Assembly (NCBI GenBank): GCA_028717165.1
Contig: JAQUOK010000016.1
Location: forward strand, 1 to 16,633
Direction of reading: 5' to 3'
Source: Victivallaceae bacterium
GTDB taxonomy: Bacteria; Verrucomicrobiota; Lentisphaeria; Victivallales; Victivallaceae
DNA length: 16,633 nt
The position numbers were made by a program, and so were the translations under genes. The notes beneath the pieces are model-generated. The model ran no database searches. It was not told the DNA's origin and saw nothing but the letters and a program-made list of their open reading frames with translations. Positions 14,756 through 16,633 of the stretch are shown one piece after another; position 1 is the stretch's first letter; each line of letters opens with the position of its first letter.

Positions 14756-16633
14756 TTATTTTTTTAGTTTTATATTCAGAAATTCGATAGCTTGCGCTAT
14801 TTTTATCCGCCTTGCCGTCAGAGTTTCCGGGGCCGCAGGAAGTTCCCCGGATAAATCCGCGAGTATTTCCATCGGCCCGGCTAAAATTTCTTTTGCCAAC
14901 CCTTGTTTCCTGCCGGCATCAACAGAATTTTTTAGAATACGAAAATAATCGTAATCCTCCAGTCCGTCCCGCAGTACCTTCAGGCGGATTGTGTTGACGG
15001 GACCGGTTTTACCGGGATAAATCAGGAAAGCGTTACCAAAATCCGCAGCCTCTCCGACAGGATAACGATGCAGGTTCCGCCATGGGTCGGATGTCCAGGA
15101 GTTGACTGTCCAGTAAAGAAGCCCCTCAATATCGTTTTTCCACACGTCCCACAGGTAACTGCGGTGCATCAGCAAATCCTGAGTCGTCAGCAGGTAATCA
15201 TAAGAAATATACCACCAGAGCCGCCCGCCATGTTGCCGTTTGCTTTCAAGTTCGGAACGGAACCGGTTATGAAAACCGCGATGATAGGTCCAGATATCAA
15301 TATTCCTTATTTCCTCGAAATCATCCGGAAATTTGGTCATGGGAACAAGGATCGCGGGATCCGGTGAGATATTGTGAATGAATTCAGTCACCTTCCGGAG
15401 GAAAGGATTGGGAAATTGCGGTTCGTCCGCCAGATAGTTGTAAGCCAGTTCAGACCAGCCTTTGTCACGAATATGCGTACCCCACTGCCGGTAAATATTT
15501 TTTACAACGGCCTGGAATTTTTCACTGAAAGGAGGGCCGAAAGAAAAAACGGTATTTTTCCTGAGATTTTCGTCATAAACGTTTTTTCGCAAGTACTGCG
15601 CTTTGCCGATTCTGGCTGCGTCTCCAAACGAAAGTCCGTAGTTTATACAGGTAAGCCCCTTGGGAAGCCACTTTTCCGCTTCCTGGTCAAATGCGGAAAA
15701 ATCAATATTTAGGGTACCTTCCCCGCCAAGAACATACCTTACATTCGTATTCGTACGAAAGGAAACCCTGTGCCGCAGCATATTTTCTTTGTACGCATCC
15801 ATTATTTTTTGAAATGCGACGGGACTGCCGGAATAGTATTTTAACAATCCATATTTATCCGTACGTAATCCGAATGAGGTTTTCAAAAACGGACGGACGG
15901 GAAGCGTAAAATTCCAAACTCGAAGATTTAAACTGATCCGGCGGGCAAGGCCGCTTTGCGGACAAATGGTGAGGATTCCCCGGTATATCCCCGGCATCGT
16001 ACCCGCCGGTACATAAATCTCCACCCATACCGGCTGAACTACCCCGGCCTCCAAATCGAATTTGTCCTGATTCAAAAGGGCATCCGGCCATCCCCCCCGT
16101 TTCTGAAACTTTTTATTGGCCGGGTTGGGAACAAAATAAACCGGATAATATTTGAAACAGTTTTTGCTCAGTTTGCCGCCGTCGGCATTTACCAGATCAC
16201 TGCACGCTATGGAAACGTCTTTAACGTCCTGAAGCGGGAAAAGTGCTATCTGAAAACATTCATACTCGTTACCGGCAGCGGCAATATTCATGCTGCTGTC
16301 ATTCAATTTTCCGCGAAACAACCTGATATCCCGATAAACTTTCCGAAGCGCGGTTTCAGTACCGGCAAAATATGCCGCATTGAGCTTTTCGTTACCTGCC
16401 GCTTTGGCGAGGCTTGCAACATATGCAGAAGAATCATCGATAATCTGCTTCAGTCTTTCGGCTTCTACTTTCAACTTTTCCGTTTTTAAACGGAATCCGG
16501 CAACTTCTTCATTACTGCCTGGAGGCGAAGTGGAAAGTTCCGTTTCAAGTTTGTTGATCTCTGCCAGCAGTTTCCCGTTCTCAGCACACAGACAACTGCT
16601 GAATTTTTCAGGCAGGGAACATGTTTTCAAAAA
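14756..16633 (-). CDS. GH123-type (DUF4091) glycoside hydrolase, N-terminus beyond the window
   Basis: The last 626 codons of a protein whose start lies past base 16633; the frame stays open to the edge and the TTG at 16630 is probably an internal leucine. Counting from that codon, residues 1-105 are a charged helical linker, about 110-245 the GH123 N-terminal beta-sandwich (NEYECFQIALFPL; QPVWVEIYVPAG), and about 245-590 the catalytic barrel with YNYLADEPQ (D402, E403), WWYISYD, LYWTVNSW, FGNAFLIYPG and LRDGLEDYDY. Long blocks match the paralogue at 10350-13328, including GPPFSEKF against GPAFSEKF and GPVNTIR in both, so the pair arose by duplication; DNA identity is patchy (for example an 18-base match at the LYWT region), so it is not recent. 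Extra N-terminal modules like those of the paralogue may exist outside the window. GH123 enzymes release beta-linked GalNAc; substrate here is inferred. Being upstream of the beta-helix gene by 48 bases, it may head a transcript with it. Confidence 0.85.
   Translation of the reverse strand, partial: FLKTCSLPEKFSSCLCAENGKLLAEINKLETELSTSPPGSNEEVAGFRLKTEKLKVEAERLKQIIDDSSAYVASLAKAAGNEKLNAAYFAGTETALRKVYRDIRLFRGKLNDSSMNIAAAGNEYECFQIALFPLQDVKDVSIACSDLVNADGGKLSKNCFKYYPVYFVPNPANKKFQKRGGWPDALLNQDKFDLEAGVVQPVWVEIYVPAGTMPGIYRGILTICPQSGLARRISLNLRVWNFTLPVRPFLKTSFGLRTDKYGLLKYYSGSPVAFQKIMDAYKENMLRHRVSFRTNTNVRYVLGGEGTLNIDFSAFDQEAEKWLPKGLTCINYGLSFGDAARIGKAQYLRKNVYDENLRKNTVFSFGPPFSEKFQAVVKNIYRQWGTHIRDKGWSELAYNYLADEPQFPNPFLRKVTEFIHNISPDPAILVPMTKFPDDFEEIRNIDIWTYHRGFHNRFRSELESKRQHGGRLWWYISYDYLLTTQDLLMHRSYLWDVWKNDIEGLLYWTVNSWTSDPWRNLHRYPVGEAADFGNAFLIYPGKTGPVNTIRLKVLRDGLEDYDYFRILKNSVDAGRKQGLAKEILAGPMEILADLSGELPAAPETLTARRIKIAQAIEFLNIKLKK

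Overview
The window looks like a chromosomal segment from a Gram-negative bacterium. The best guess is the PVC superphylum, probably Lentisphaerota (Victivallis-like). This is inferred, not proven: the basis is two paralogous secreted GH123/DUF4091 proteins, a beta-helix protein, a large 5TM-LYT hybrid kinase, a SurA-like periplasmic chaperone and moderate GC that is visibly higher at the left edge. There is no rRNA, tRNA, CRISPR array, transposase or integrase. Genes are tightly packed and no gap reaches 300 bases.

Region 1 (1-3776, + strand) is an operon-like run. It holds the 3' part of a PdxA-family dehydrogenase, then 4 bases later a 682-residue membrane protein enclosing a degenerate spermidine-synthase-like domain, then, overlapping by 8 bases, a SurA-like parvulin-domain protein. 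The pdxA/surA pairing recalls the enterobacterial lptD-surA-pdxA-rsmA cluster, but in reversed order and with an extra gene between.

Region 2 (3824-8698) is a signalling block. A soluble NtrB-like PAS histidine kinase (- strand) is divergent from an 1153-residue membrane hybrid kinase (+ strand; 5TM-LYT, three PAS, a cysteine-rich GAF, HisKA, HATPase, REC). Neither has a separate response regulator or HPt protein in the window. Their 228-base intergenic region carries a good promoter candidate overlapped by a 9-base inverted repeat, plus a second palindrome close to the - strand kinase start.

Region 3 (8783-10314, + strand) is a two-gene operon with overlapping stop and start codons: a 106-residue membrane protein and a 404-residue exported protein, probably a beta-propeller. 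The first gene carries almost the same ATTTAC/GTAAATTT palindrome before its start as the NtrB-like kinase, suggesting shared control.

Region 4 (10350-16633, - strand) is a secreted carbohydrate-active locus, transcribed right to left. It holds a GH123-type protein running off the window, a right-handed parallel beta-helix protein with a terminator-like hairpin after it, and a 992-residue GH123-type protein with two extra N-terminal beta-sandwich modules. The two GH123 proteins are paralogues and both keep the Asp-Glu catalytic pair. Together they plausibly process an N-acetylgalactosamine-containing or related glycan outside the cytoplasm, but no substrate can be read from the sequence.
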